Shown: piece by piece, positions 49,033 to 61,800 of the stretch
How the letters are laid out: every line of letters begins with the position of its first letter
How positions within the stretch are numbered: position 1 is the first letter of the stretch
Origin: Phialophora verrucosa
Lineage: Eukaryota > Ascomycota > Eurotiomycetes > Chaetothyriales > Herpotrichiellaceae
NCBI GenBank assembly: GCA_002099365.1
Contig: MSED01000007.1
Location: forward strand, 930,001-994,000
DNA length: 64,000 bases
Reading direction: 5' to 3'
Program-made: the position numbers and the translations under genes
The notes under the pieces: generated by a model
Database searches by the model: none
What the model saw: only the letters and a program-made list of their open reading frames with translations
What the model was told of the DNA's origin: nothing

Positions 49033-50457
49033 ATGTCTCCTCGTTCAAGAGGCGCGAAGCGCGTCATGAACGCTCTTGGTATGTTCCCAACCATCTTGGA
49101 TCTTTTAGAGACAGAAGCTTACAGGATCGTGGCAGCAACTCCCAACGCCCTCCAGCACATCTGCTCATCCTGTCTCCAAACCCTTTCACGAAGAAGCTAT
49201 GCAACAGCAGCGACCGCGCAAAAGGTCTCTCAAGACACCGCTCCTCCCATTACCCAACTCTCCCCGTCTGGCCCAGAAGCCTCACTGGCACCTCAACCGA
49301 CATTCACAATCAAAGCCGGCATCGTGCTCTCCCGCCCACCATTAATAACCCCCGACCCGCACCCCTTCGAAACAGCCTACTACCTTTACCAGAGGCGTCT
49401 TAATGAACGGTTGGTTCTACCGTTCACACAGTATTTCTACTACCGTCGCAACACCCCGGCGTTTGAACACTGGAGAAAACACCGTCGCGAGCGGGGAGGC
49501 ACCGCTGCTCGTGATATAGGACTGTACAACGCGTACACGAAAGAATCCTGGAACGATGAAGTTCTTGTGGGCGACGAGACCGGTCGTCCTGACCGGATTC
49601 TCGAGAAGTTGATTGCCGAGGAAGGTAGGCAAGGCGAGTTCACCGGGAAAGGCGATCCCAAGTACGCGGGGTTGAAGAGGACGACAGAGGCAGATGAGAA
49701 AGGCGATTTGAGGAGTTTGGAGAGAAGATTGCAGCGGACGTTATACTTGCTGGTGAAGACTAAGGGAGATGGGGACGAGAAATGGAATTGGAAGTTTCCT
49801 TCCGGGCCCATCGTCGGGTTTGAAGGGTTGAAAGAGGTCAGTTATCAACCGGACTAATTCTTGTGCTCTTGCACGAGCGAGGATGCTGGACCGCGGCGCG
49901 GAGTGAATGCTAATAGGTGTCTCTGACAGGCCGCACAACGCATCCTCTTCACCTCCCTCGGGCCCAACATGAACACCTTCTTCGTCGGCAACCATCCCGT
50001 CGGCCACTTCATCATGAGATTCGCCTCCCCACGACCATCTCCATCCTTACCGCAGAGATATATTCCCGGAGGCGCTTCTCCGCCTCAGTCAGAATCGACC
50101 TCTGCGACAACTGAAATCACTTCCGCTTCGGAATCACAACCCCTCAAACAAGACCTCGCCGCAACTCAAGCCCTCATTGATGGCGAAAAGACCTTCTTCA
50201 TGAAAGCCCGCATCATGGCCGGTCAGGCAGCCCTGCCGACCAGCGCCGCTGACAGTGAAAACGAGGGGAAGAAGACCGAGAATTTCCCCACCGGAGTAGA
50301 GAAGGGGTCCGCACGAGATAAGAAGGGCGTGGCCGTAGCCCCGGACATGGGCCTCGAAGAAATCCACGACTTTCGCTGGCTGAGTAAAGACGAGGTGGAG
50401 ACAACGGTGCATCCCGATTATTGGCGCAGTGTGCGCAACATGCTCGTTGCGCAGTAG
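49033..50457 (+). CDS. Mitochondrial large-subunit ribosomal protein mL46 (MRPL17 type, Nudix fold)
   Basis: Proposed exons 49033-49078, 49136-49836 and 49930-50457, giving 424 residues. The N-terminus with SCLQTLSRRSYATAATA is a mitochondrial presequence. The body reads IKAGIVLSRPPLITPDPHPF and YYLYQRRLNERLVLPFTQYF, the hallmark start of mL46. Exon 3 continues the Nudix-like domain (RILFTSLGPNMNTFFVGNHP and HDFRWLSKDEVETTVHPDYW). The 93-bp second intron (GTCAGT...CTGACAG) is certain. The first intron (57 bp, GTATGT...GTGGCAG) is 3n and stopless, so the unspliced reading also stays open; it is removed here because it replaces an unlikely insertion with a shorter, typical presequence. The protein is a structural part of the mitoribosome without Nudix hydrolase activity expected. 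Confidence 0.9.
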
Positions 50458-51121
50458 CAGTAGCCACAGCAACAATGACGAACTTTGTGTGTATTTGAAA
50501 GGGCTCTTGAAAACAAGGTGAGGAGCCATTAACACGGCGAGGCAACTGGCGGAGATTACAAGTTCGTCAGGTATCAATGGTCGGATCCCAATCTTGTCGG
50601 CGAGGGTGTCTCCGCCGTGAAAGATCCGAGAGCCTAAACAGGGCGGACGAGAGAGTTCTCGGAGAGGTTTATACCGTGCAAGATGTGAGGTGTGGATGGG
50701 CCGGGAGGGTGATGCAGGGCAATGCTCGTGCCGTGTGTGTTGATACTGTGGCGTAGGGAAAACAAGTCTGTACAATAAAGGGAACTTCTGACCATCCAAG
50801 TCGTCTTACCATACCGTTCCTGCATATATAGAGACAGACGAGAGACAGACGAGAGACAATCTCCTGTGATTATCCTATTCTATTCCAGAAATCAAATCTC
50901 TCGACCCTCCATTTTCACAACATTACAACGCCAATTGAAATACGTACGAAACTCCACACTCCGTACTCAGTCTGGTACCTTCGCAAACACCACACCGGCG
51001 CCACAGTACTTCGGAAGCCTGCCTGGTACCCTAGCTTTCCCGTCCTAGGCTGTCCCGTCCCGCTTTCCCTTACCCGAGCTATCTGTCCAATCCAACAGCG
51101 AGGAGAGCAGGTGTGCTCGTC
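50458..51121. other. Intergenic (convergent), no gene seen
   Basis: Between the 3' ends of the mL46 and EEP-family genes. A short GAGACAGACGA repeat (50831-50858) and an AATAAA-type signal (about 50773) lie here. No coding content was recognised. Confidence 0.5.
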
Positions 51122-52186
51122 CTACAACCGAACTAGCAGATCCACGACCACGGCGCGATGGTCGCTCAACCAGACCCGGTCGTCGAACCGGTTGGGCAGC
51201 ACGCCGTAGCACTGGACCATGCCTTTCAGGTTCTCGTGCCCGGCCGGTCCGAGTTCCTGTTCCTGTCCCAGGTCCTCGCGAGGGGTATGTTCGGGGACGC
51301 CCAGATGGATAAAGTCGATCTTCTCCGCGCCCGTGGCGGCGGGATCTTCAGGGAAGCCTGTGTACGTCAGGTCGTTCCCGAAGGCGTAGATCTTGCCGTC
51401 CTCGTTGTCGTCGGAGATCAGGCGGCGGGTGTCCACGAAGCCGGAGCCAGGGGCGTTCAAGATCTGGTAAGCATCGCCGTCGGGGTGGGAGTTGAGGTCG
51501 CCGCATAGGAAGGTGAAGCCGGGGGAGAACCTGGCGCGGAGGCGCGACGCCACGCCGAGGATCACTTTGGCGGACTCGCGGCGGGATATTTCGCCCTGGT
51601 TGTCGAGGTGTGTGTTCATCGCGAGGACTAGCTTGTTTGACGCGGTGAGGGTTTGGTGCGAGCCGTCGCTCGCGGCCGGAAGAACCGATTCCAGCACGGC
51701 GCAGGTCAGGATCCGGATGGAATCGGCATCCCAGCCCTTCTTGCCTACTTGGCCCGTCTCGTTCAGCCAGACGGTTTCAAAGTGGATGCATTTCCAGGCC
51801 GACTGGCGGAAGAAGATGGGGCTGTATTCGCCTTTGGTCTTGCCGTCGTTGCGACCGACTCCGACGAATGTCCAGTCGTTGGCCGACAGTGTCGCGCTCG
51901 AAGTGTTGAATGTCTTCTGATGGAGGTCTACAAGTTGTTCGTGGAGGACTTCTTGCATGCACACCAGGGTGGCCGGGGGGGCGAAGTGTGGCCTCGTGTG
52001 GTACTTGAAGTGGCTGGACAGGTGGGGGAACCGGTCAGGCCACAGCTTCTCTGACTGGTCTGGATTGTCGGTTGCAAAGCGGATGTTGTGCGTCAGGATC
52101 CGGATGGGCATCACCGTCGAAGACGACTGCTCTGGTGTGGCTGCATTCCCGGCGACAGGTGGAGGGGGAGACGAGGCGTCACCCAT
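51122..52186 (-). CDS. Endonuclease/exonuclease/phosphatase (EEP) family protein
   Basis: 354 residues from the ATG at 52186; the upstream TTG reading at 52258 is not a eukaryotic start. The EEP fold is complete in order: ILTHNIRFATDN (Asn of the first strand), LVCMQEVLHEQ (metal-binding Glu), LVLAMNTHLDNQGEISRRES, the catalytic FLCGDLNSHPDGDAYQIL, EKIDFIHLG and the terminal LSDHRAVVVDLL with the SDH box. Metal-dependent phosphodiester or phosphomonoester cleavage is expected. Fungal members of this branch are single-domain proteins with unknown substrates, possibly nucleic acids or inositol phosphates. No signal peptide is seen when started at 52186. Confidence 0.88.
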   Translation of the reverse strand: MGDASSPPPPVAGNAATPEQSSSTVMPIRILTHNIRFATDNPDQSEKLWPDRFPHLSSHFKYHTRPHFAPPATLVCMQEVLHEQLVDLHQKTFNTSSATLSANDWTFVGVGRNDGKTKGEYSPIFFRQSAWKCIHFETVWLNETGQVGKKGWDADSIRILTCAVLESVLPAASDGSHQTLTASNKLVLAMNTHLDNQGEISRRESAKVILGVASRLRARFSPGFTFLCGDLNSHPDGDAYQILNAPGSGFVDTRRLISDDNEDGKIYAFGNDLTYTGFPEDPAATGAEKIDFIHLGVPEHTPREDLGQEQELGPAGHENLKGMVQCYGVLPNRFDDRVWLSDHRAVVVDLLVRL

Positions 52187-53554
52187 GATGTGGTGTTGTG
52201 ACGAAAAGAAAGAAAAAAGAGACGTCAAGACCACCCACTGCGCTGCAGTATAGAGCAAACCCTGGGTAGGAGGGGGATTGGATTGTCTCTGTAGTTATTA
52301 GATTTCAAGAATGGTACGGCAGTTAATCCCAACTCAGGTCAGCTCGGCTTCTGTTCTAAGGCTGCTGCGGTTTCGAAGGAGTGAAGTCTAAAGTAAGTCT
52401 AGGGGAGAGCAGAGATATATATAGGCGTGACGAGGAAATCTGCTAGGGCATGCATCTATGGTGGTACGAAGTGACTGAGGATCTAGAGAGGACCTGGAGA
52501 AAAAGTGTAAACATACTGCTGATACTATCCACGTGGAAGATGCCATGGCGGGAGTTTCACAGAAAGCGTGCGAGAGGCGTTTGGTGCGTCTAATTCCAAA
52601 TGACGTCGTCGTTTGCCCACGTGAAGTTGCACACAGGTCCTCTGGTAGCGAGGGCAGTCACTGGTGGGCGGTCACAGATGGGCGTGCAGAACACTGAGTA
52701 CTGTGTAGATGCTGAAGCAGACTAGTACCACTGTAGGCAGTCTCTCAGTACTGGGAGTGGGAGATACCTCCTCTGAACGAACGAAGAGTAGGGTGCTTTG
52801 CATACCTCTCATTTCAAAATGGTTATGTGGCTATGGGATTGCAAGGTTAGCAATAGCAACAGACGGGCTATGTAGGTAGATAGTGTGTAAATCGAACCAA
52901 CAATTTCCGCAGAGCCATGGATGAACTGAACCCTCATGCCTCTTTCTGAAGAGTCGCGGCCGACTCGATGGAAGTCAAGAACCGGGGGATATCGGTATGG
53001 GTGGTGACCTTGGAAAACAGCTGTCACCCGGACGCGCCTAGTGCACCTTGATGTTGGTCGCATGGTCTTGCAATACCACTCATTCATTTACGTAGTCTCA
53101 CCACGCTGCGCCCAAGAGAGCGGCGCTGAGCAACTCGAAATTGAACCGACAGAGGCGAGACGTCGGCTGTTTGGTTCCCTGAAAATATCGACGCTAAACC
53201 CAATCTAGGGATGGTGTCCCGTCGCGAACTGCGCCTTGAGCCCAGCGTCCAGATTCGAGATTGATGCCATACGAACCCCATACATTGGCCTTGAGCGCAT
53301 CGACTCCATCCGATCCGGACCTGGTATGTATTGATTTTCCGTTTCTCAGTCGTTACTCGTGCTTCACTTCCACCCCCTATGGCGTGGACCTGATATTGTG
53401 GCTGCTCTCCAGCCTCCCAACTCCAGTCGACCTCCCTTGGCTGCCCAGTTCCATCCTCCGGGTCTCGCAATGGCTAATAAAATCAACAGAAACGCGTCCG
53501 GCCCGACCTGACTGACCAGTCCCTGTCATCGTATCATCTCATTGATATGTCGCG
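52187..53554. other. Divergent intergenic region EEP / SNF5
   Basis: About 1.4 kb without a recognisable gene. A TATATATA element near 52417-52424 lies some 235 bases upstream of the EEP start. The frames at 53084-53515 show no family content. Confidence 0.5.
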
Positions 53555-55897
53555 ATGAGCAATACTCCCGATGGTGCCACTGCGGTGACCGCGCCTGCGG
53601 AAGCCTCTGCCGCACCTCCTAGCAACGAAGAAACGATCGCGCAAGGCAAGGAACGAGCCAAAGAAGTCCTCGCAGCTTCCGGCATCGATGTCGCAAGGAA
53701 AGATTCTGCCGCCGGAATCAATGGCCGTGACGCCAGTCCTGGTGCTACCCGAAAGCGCAAGCGCGAGACGCCCATCGATCGCATACAGGCCGCTGAGTAC
53801 GTCGATCGCGAGTATCACTACAAAGCTCTATATGCGGATCAACTTGCCCACCCAGTAATATCACAACAGAAGAAGCAAGAACTCGCGTTTTATCAGAGTT
53901 TGCGACAGAAGAGAGAGCATGATCCTGGCTCCATATTTGGCTACGGCTACGAAGGATTCGGCAATCCCCGAACAGACGACAAGACCATTCGCGACCCAGT
54001 GTTGTATCCCAGACAAAGAAGACTGGGCAAGAGGAAGACCCTGCCACCTCGGGTGCCGCGGAAGGATCAGCACATCCAGGCCGAACAAAGCGAGGAACTG
54101 GTACCTATCCGTCTTGACATTGAATGGGGAAAGATCAAGCTGCGCGACACTTTCACCTGGAATCTTCACGACCGGACGACATCGATTGATTACTTCGCGG
54201 AGAAAATAGTCGAAGATTTTGGGCTCGACGTACACAACTGTCGTCCGGTGACCCAGTCGATCGCGAACCATATCCGTGACCAGTTGAACGATTATTGCCC
54301 TCAGATTTACGCCGATGACGAACCTTGGGAACCATCCCTTCCCTACTTCGCGTACAAAAACGACGAAATGCGAATTCTAATCAAGCTCAACATCACCATT
54401 GGCCAAAACACCCTCATCGACCAGTTCGAGTGGGAGATCAACAACCCCTTCAACTCTCCCGAGGAGTTCGCGCGCCAGATGACGAGTGATCTATCACTAG
54501 CTGGCGAGTTTACAACTGCCATTGCGCATTCGATACGTGAGCAATGTCAGCTGTTCTCCAAGTCCCTACATATCACGGGTCATCCATTTGACGGCCGCCC
54601 TATCGACGACCCGGACTTGAGAGAAAACTTTCTGCAATCCCCTTTACCGACCACATTCCGTCCCTATCAAGCGGCCAAGGACTACACACCTTACTTGTAC
54701 GAGCTCAACGAAGCGGATCTTGAGCGAACCGAGCTATCCATTTCTCGAGAGCAACGTAGGCAGAAGCGCTCCACGAACCGTCGTGGGGGTCCGGCGCTTC
54801 CTGATCTCAAGGACCGTCAACGAACGATAAGATCTCTGGTGGTGTCGTCCGTCATCCCAGGAGCCGCATTGACCACGGAAGAAAGCAGAATATTCCGGAT
54901 GCCCAAGGCTACACGGAAATCCGTGCGCGGACAACGAGACGGGTTTGAAGATTCGGACGAGTCCGATAGCGACGATTCCGGCCCTGATTCGCCCGCCATC
55001 CCTGCGCACCTGTTGCAAGGAGGCACTGCCCGTACCAGGGGTATTCGAAATGCTGCACTTACGGCAACGGCTGGTATCAGATCGAACTTGAGTGGATTCG
55101 CATCGGTTAGGTCTGCGACACCCGAATCAATTGCACCTTCGCATCATGAAGGGCGAGCATCTGCGAGAAAGAGAGATTACAAGGAGGAAAGCGACGATGA
55201 ATCTGCACCGGAGAAGCTGATTGTCGTGCTTAAAGTCGGGAGAACGAAAATGCGAGAATGGATGCGCTCGCAACGACTCAGGGACAGAGCAGCACACATG
55301 TCGAACTTGTCAAATGCGGGCAGTCCTCGGCCTGGCACACATTCACGGTCTGTATCGGCGGCGCCTCTGAATCTCGTAGGCATGCCGCCTCCTCCCTCAC
55401 CTGCAATGGCTCCGTCATCAACTGCGGCAGATATCCCCGGCGCAGTGGACGCCACAGCCAATCCGACGACGCCCGCGGTAAGTGTTATTGGATCCATTTA
55501 CCACTGTGTGCGCTGATCACATTTGCCTTCAGCCTCCGCCACCGGAGTGGCTCGTTCAAGATCTGCAACGTCTCCGTAAAATATACCCGAACGATCGATT
55601 CGAAGCCCTCATGAAACACACCGCCGTAGATCCGGCCACACAAAAGCTTGTTACGCCGAGCGAAACGACTCGATCATTTCCGCACAAATATGTGCCGCGT
55701 ATCAGGTGTTCTGACTGTCTTGTGAGTGGCTCCAATCCAGTGCATTTGAGAGCGATCCCATCGCTGACGGCTCTTGATAGGGCAAGGTCTACTTACCTGG
55801 AGAGGGCTTGACAGCTACAAACTTCGAGTCTCACCTAAAGAACCGCAATCACAGAGCTCACGTGGAAGCCCGGACAACAAAGAAGGAGGCCACATAG
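53555..55897 (+). CDS. snf5: SWI/SNF-type chromatin remodelling subunit SNF5 (SMARCB1/INI1 family)
   Basis: Exons 53555-55477, 55533-55721 and 55781-55897, with introns of 55 and 59 bp (GTAAGT...CTTCAG; GTGAGT...TGATAG), give 742 residues. The two SNF5 repeats are clear: LVPIRLDIEWGKIKLRDTFT (from ~182) and RILIKLNITIGQNTLIDQFE (from ~273). A basic and acidic disordered stretch follows. The last exons add PPPPEWLVQDLQRLRKIYPN and a C-terminal zinc-finger-like end, RIRCSDCL joined to GKVYLPGEGL and HLKNRNHRAHVEAR. This fungal tail is lost if the longest frame (stop at 55516) is taken alone. SNF5 is a core subunit contacting the nucleosome acidic patch; RSC carries the paralogue Sfh1, so assignment to one complex is not certain, though the length and tail favour SNF5. 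Confidence 0.93.
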
Positions 55898-56329
55898 ATC
55901 CAAGTGCAGGATTTGCATACGCGGGACAAGCATATAGGACATGTCCAGTGTGTTGGAGTAGTGCTCCTGCCAACGAGGCTACGATCACGTGAGCAGGAGC
56001 AGAAAGCATTTGACAGCCTCTTAAGGGATCCGAGCTTGTCGAAGCTGAATCCCATGCTGCTCGTCTCATCGAGTCTTTGTAGTTTGGTCACAGTAAACTC
56101 ATCTGAGGGAGGGCGGCCGCGTTACTTCGTAGGGGTGATGTGTCGTGTGCCATGATTCGATCAGGCACCTGGCCGACCCCTGCCTCTGCCTGGCTGGTTC
56201 CCCTCATCTGTACAATGCACACACAAACACATCTTCAATTTTCCCCACCAACGCCTTGAGGGTTCTAACCACGAACCTGATACCCTTTTCCCTGCCCACA
56301 AGCCCACTTCGAGTTCACTTTCGCTCAGC
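55898..56329. other. Intergenic, no gene seen
   Basis: 3' flank of SNF5 and 5' flank of the EBP1-like gene. The minus-strand frames here are shadows of the SNF5 tail exon. Confidence 0.5.
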
Positions 56330-57953
56330 ATGGCGGACTCTGCTGCTGATGTCGGTACGTAGAGCTACACATCCTTTTCTAGCGCGGGACATGTCCCGGT
56401 TTGAGGCACGCTACCCACCCCACCACGATTGAAGAAACAGCGCTCCGCTGCGAACAGGAAAGACTGACGTGCTCGGCCAGACAATTCGATCCTGAACGCG
56501 GATAACTTGACCAAGTACGGACCCGTGGTTCTCTGCCTTTGTGCTTGCTCCCCTCACTGACCTCCGGGCTCAGATACAAGACCGCGGCAACCATCAGTCA
56601 CAAAGTCCTCGAGGAAGTTACCAAATGGCTGGCGGACGGAGAAAAGATTGTGGACCTGTGCATAAAGGGAGACGAGCTTCTTGACGAAGAGTTGAGCAAA
56701 GGCATGTTAGCCTCTACCAGGCAGTAGCCGCAGCCGGGTTCACTACTGCGACCACGTTGGCATTGCCGCCGGGTTCGGTTGCCATTCAACCCATGATCAT
56801 AAGGCTAACGGAGAGACGATGCAGTCTACAAGGGCAAATCTGTCAACAAGGGCATAGCTACTCCTTGCACGGTCTCGCCTAGTTCCCACGTCACTCCTTT
56901 CACACCTCTCGTCTCCGACGCGGAGGAGGCGGCAACCACAATCAAGGCTGGAGAGCTGATCAAGATCCAATTGGGAGCACAGATCGACGGCTTCGGTGCG
57001 ATCGTTGGCAATACCGTGGTAGTACCCAAAGAAAAAGGTGCCAAGGCAGATATCACGGGAAGAGACGCAGATCTGCTGCTGGCGACACATTATGCCAATG
57101 AACTCCTGCTGAGACTGTTAGTCCCTCCCGGGCTGCTGGCCACCGGCACCGACGAAGAGAAGAAGAAGGCTGCCGCGGAGAAACCGCCTACCCAGACCAA
57201 GATCTCCTCGCTCGTCGACAAGATAGCGAAAGCCTACGACGTCCATGTCGTCCAACATACCACCTCCTGGCTGTTCGAGAAGAACGAGATCGAGGGTAAG
57301 AAGAAGATCATCCTGTCTCCTGCCGACGGCGCCAAAGGAGAAGGTTCAGGAGAGGTTGGTGAGGTCTGGGGAGTTGAAGTTGGCATGAGTCTGGGTTCAG
57401 GCAAGGTCAAGGAGCTAGACAAGCGATCGACCCTACTCAGACGGACCACCACGACCTACGGCTTGAAGCGGCCCAGCTCGAGGCAGGTTCTTTCAGAAAT
57501 CGTCAAGAAATTCGGGACTTTCCCCTTCAGTCTACGGCAATTGGACGACGAGAGAGCCGGTAAGGTGGGTGTGGTCGAGTGCATCAGATCCGGCGTGCTG
57601 CGTGAGTACAAGCCCGCTGCCGAGGCGGATGGATCACCCGTCTCGCGGCTGTTCACTACCGTTGGTAAGTCAGACAATCTTTACAATGGTCCATCCTGCT
57701 AAGAAATGACTTAGGCATCACCAAGAATGGCCTGGTCCGTCTCGCAGCTCCTCCTGCATTGGATCTGGACGCTGTCAAGTCCGACAAGAAGATCGAAGAC
57801 GAAGAAATTTTGGCAATACTGGAACGTCCACTGGCCAAGTCCACCGGCTCAAAGAGCAAGAACAAGAAGAAGAAGAAGAAGCCAGCCAAGAAGGCCGCCG
57901 CCGCCGCTGAAGAGGACGACGACGATGAGGATGACGACAGTGATGATGAGTGA
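56330..57953 (+). CDS. EBP1/PA2G4-type proliferation-associated protein (M24 pita-bread fold, non-peptidase)
   Basis: Five exons, 56330-56354, 56481-56514, 56574-56701, 56825-57664 and 57715-57953, give 421 residues. The protein starts MADSAADV, joins to DNSILNADNLTKYKTAATIS and KWLADGEKIVDLCIKGDELL, then VNKGIATPCTVSPSSHVTPF, IKIQLGAQIDGFGAIVGNTV and the late VGVVECIRSGVLREYKPAAE. This is the methionine aminopeptidase fold without the metal ligands, as in EBP1/PA2G4 and fission yeast Cdb4. The C-terminus is a Lys tract (SKNKKKKKKPAKK) followed by acidic residues, fitting RNA or ribosome binding. Intron 3 (56702-56824) has a GC donor (AAAG then GCATGT) and a normal CAG end; no GT donor keeps the frame. 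Roles in ribosome biogenesis and 60S association are inferred from the family. Confidence 0.92.
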
Positions 57954-58895
57954 GTGCTTGGCTCTCGTTGAACTCCCAAGACCGGTCTGGAGCGACTGGT
58001 TTGCGCGATTGCCATACAGCAGGACTGTCTATGAGACATAGCTTCTTGCAGGTGACGGTCATGTGCACGGAATGACTGGGATTTACTGGTTGGGCATCCG
58101 ACGCGACCGAGTCGCAACCGAGAGGAGGCGTGTTTCAGGTCGGCAGCGTGAGATGTCAGGCACGATGGCTTGTTTGTGGAGCTGTCACCGAAGCTCAAGG
58201 AGCTGCACCGAGTCAAGACCACAGGAGCAACATGTTATCATACAGAAGACGAAGAATGAAAAGTGTTGCCACGACGAACGTCGCCTGTACCTGAGCTCGC
58301 TTCTGAGTGACTTCGTGATCTGATTATTAGGCTGTAGACAAAGAGGGGCAACACCAGGCGAGGCAGGCCCGTAGAGCTGTCGCCACGTCATGACGAAAAC
58401 AGTGGCTGTTGCCTGGTATAGCGTCCAGCGTTGATATTCGGGGTTGTCGCTGTCACCTGAATGTGTAGAAAGGACCACGCTCTTGCGATCGCTGGAGTCA
58501 TGTGGTGAGCGGCGCTTGACGGGCACACGCAACCACGACAAAAAGAAAGTGAAGGAAGAGTGAACAGAGTGAAAACAGGGAGCTCTCAGCCTTGGGGGTT
58601 TCAGTGGCAGGGACGCTGCGGAGGCCGTCGGGTGACTGGAGGAGAGGAGCTGCGTGGTGCCGGGCTAAGGCTCAAGCCCCTTTGCCCAACTCTTGATTCC
58701 TGCATTTCCTGCGTTTGCGACCACCACAACACCATGTCCCGTTGACCTTCCGCCTCTTCCACCCATCCAGCCACCACGCCCATCGCCGGCCGAGTTGCAG
58801 CTCACGCCACAGTAAGTCTTTCTCTTCCATCTCATTGTATGTCCCTGAACGAATCTCCAGGCAGTCGGCGCGTGCGGCGCGAGGGAGAAGGCAGC
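57954..58895. other. Intergenic with 5' UTR intron of the PHD gene
   Basis: No gene was recognised. Near the right end 58812-58860 (GTAAGT...CTCCAG, 49 bp) looks like an intron in the 5' UTR of the following gene; the ATG at 58839 lies inside it. Confidence 0.5.
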
Positions 58896-61800
58896 ATGGC
58901 GACCCGGTCGCTGCGGCACAGGTCGAGCCGCTACTCGAGTCCTGCGACTTTTGGTGAAAAAGAACCCGCACCCAAGCCCGTTGAAGATCCTCCGATGAGA
59001 CATGGGCAACAAAGCAGTTTGGACGGTTGGATCGAGCCCGCTTTGCGACCGCCGGCCCCGAGTTTTGAAGATTCACGAGGCCTCGAGAGGGTGGGAGTGC
59101 TGGAGAACATGCAGCCTCTGGGCACCGCGCCTTCTCAACGCCTGCTGCAGAAGTTGAAATTGACCTACGCGAGACCCTCGCCGCGACCAGCACCGGCTCA
59201 GACAGCGGAGGAGTCGGTCACGCCCGTGACGGAGCCAGCAGAAAAGATGGATGTGGCGTCGCCCATGGAAGAGGGAGTGGCAGAACAGCAGCCTGTGACA
59301 TTTCCAGAGATACCTCCTCCCCATCAGGCGCCGCCTGATACAATCCTTATTTCCAGTCCGCCACGAGGTCGACCTCCCGGGAGACTCTCTACAGAAATGT
59401 CGCAACCTGGCGGTCTGTCACCGTCACCCATTACATATCCATTGGCTCCTCCCCAACATGTGTCACCAAAACCACTGTCAATCCAGCAGCAATTACGGCA
59501 AGACCGACTTCGAACTCACGTGGAGCGTGCCATCCAGGAGGCCCAGCAGAAGAACACGCCCGCTCTCGTGAATGGCCTCCAGAGAATTCGCGAGGATGCT
59601 CAGTTTAACTACGACTTGTGGAATATCGTCGAGGCAATGATGAACAACTCTCCCACCCCGGACCAATTCAAAGCCTTCAAGCGCTACATCAAATCTGGCG
59701 TCAAGAAGCACAGAAGAGAGTCTGAGATGTCTGCTAGCCCTTATCATCCCGCTCCTCAGAGATTCGGCGAGCTCACTTCGCCCAATTACCGAGAACGCTC
59801 CCCGAGGCCGCGTGTCACCCAATTCCCTCCACCAGGCTATCCCGAACAGCCACATCCTAGACTCAATCTCTACTTCAGTGGACGGCCCTCCGCGGCCACT
59901 TACGGTTCTGAGGAGTTGCCCGTTTCACCGTCTACGGTGCCGCCTCACCTCGGCGTCCCCGAGCTGAGTGCCAGGACGACTCGGCAAGCCGCGACTACAT
60001 CGCCGCACAAACGGAAACGATCAGGCAGTATATCGAGTTCTTCCTCACTGTCATCGCCGCCTTCGGTTTTTGATGGACCGCCGATGAATCTGTCCACATG
60101 GCTGGAGCTGAATGATGGCCCCGAAGGGGGTGGACGATGGAGATCAGCTGGAAGACGCCAAGATAAAAGCCTGGGGGCAGCTGGCAACAGACTCCGTTCA
60201 GCTGTCAGTGCCACACATCATCCTACTCAACCCGCTCCCGAACAAGCCCAACCACAGGCGTCGGCTGGCTCGAGAGCGAGCGCCAGCAAGCGATTCAAAA
60301 AGGCACGAGAAGAAACCGATTTCGACGTCGATGAGCTCTCCCGACGGAAGCGACATTTTCTGGATGACAGCTTTCACGACTACAACACCATTCCTCGGCC
60401 GGAAAGCAGTGAACGAGAGCCTGTCCACGGCCATCCAGAACGCCCTGTGGTGACGGACAATCCACCGCCGCCCGTTATTCACCCCAATCGTCTCGTCGTC
60501 TCGCAGGCGGCATTGACGTCTGCCTTGAGCATACAGGCATCGTCCGACGATATCCCAGCCAACGGCATCAATCGCAGGAGGGTGTACGATGAAGTCGACG
60601 CCGATGACCTTGACTTCACGTCGCCCGCATCATCCTCTCCAGGCCGGCTACTTGTACCACCACCGCCGCCGGGCGTGGCAAAGGCTGCGTCACGCGCTGC
60701 AACCCCAAGAGCGACCAGACTTCAACCTGTACCGAAGACACGCAAGTCTGCGCGTGTGATGGTCTCGTAAGTACATGCGTTTTCTCCCCGATCTTTTAAT
60801 GCCCCGGGGGTATGTTGGCAGCCGGACATCCAGAGCCCATTTCAGGCGCCGACGGACACATATGTGAACCCCCCCTTGAGGCGTCTGATGGCCGCGTATA
60901 CGTATGGATGGAGTAATCGACTGACACTCGTCAACCATAGGCCTAACAAGCCCAAGAACGGCGGAATCACGGCAGGAATTTCACGTGCGGGGCCTGGGCG
61001 TGACAGCCGTGATGCTGTGATCGGCAACGTGAACGGTGCGGACTCAGGCGCAGAGGTGAGTCCCGGAACCCCCCCAGGCAATGCCTGCGCAGCCCGTCCA
61101 GGTCCTTCCCATTTTCTTCCTTTTTTCCACCGCTGCCTCGCCACCATTGGCTCAAGCCATTTCTCCCCGACCACCCTCCCCCTTCTAATCCCTTCTCATC
61201 ACCCTCCTGATCCTGCCTTCCTTCCCTGATTACCTCGCGCCCGCTTTCTATCATTATCTACCCTGCCGCCAGTCCACCTGCACTTCGCTGCCAAAGCTTG
61301 CTGCCGATGTGGTTGATGTTCCAGCTTGTGGTCACTGACGTGGTTTTTCAGGATAATGATGAGTTTTGTGCGTCGTGCGGTGGCGAAGGAAAGCTGCTCT
61401 GCTGCGATGGATGCACGAATTCCTTCCATCATGCGTGCCTGGAGCCGCCGTTGAATCCTGAGGAAGAAGTTGAAGGCGAGTGGTTCTGCCCGCGATGCGT
61501 GGCCAGACGAACCAAAGAGGCGCCTTCTCCGGCCGGTCTCTTGGGTCTGGCCATCCGTCGAGTCGACGACATCATCCCCAAGGCCTACACACTGCCTCAT
61601 GACATTCGCGAGTACTTCGAAGGCGTGCGTACGGGCGAGGAAGGCGAGTATGAAGAAGTCGCTCTCCCCCGCACCCAGAACAATGTCGGGAGGATGAACC
61701 GAGCCGGCTTCATCGAAGAGCCGAACTACAAGGAGACGCGCGACGGCAAAGGCCACATGATCCGATGCTATCAGTGTAACCTGACCACCAACGGGCGCGA

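Noticed and set aside
58839..58895. ATG at 58839 as start of the PHD gene
   Set aside because: It lies inside a likely 5' UTR intron (GTAAGT at 58812, CTCCAG at 58860); the ATG at 58896 has a better context.
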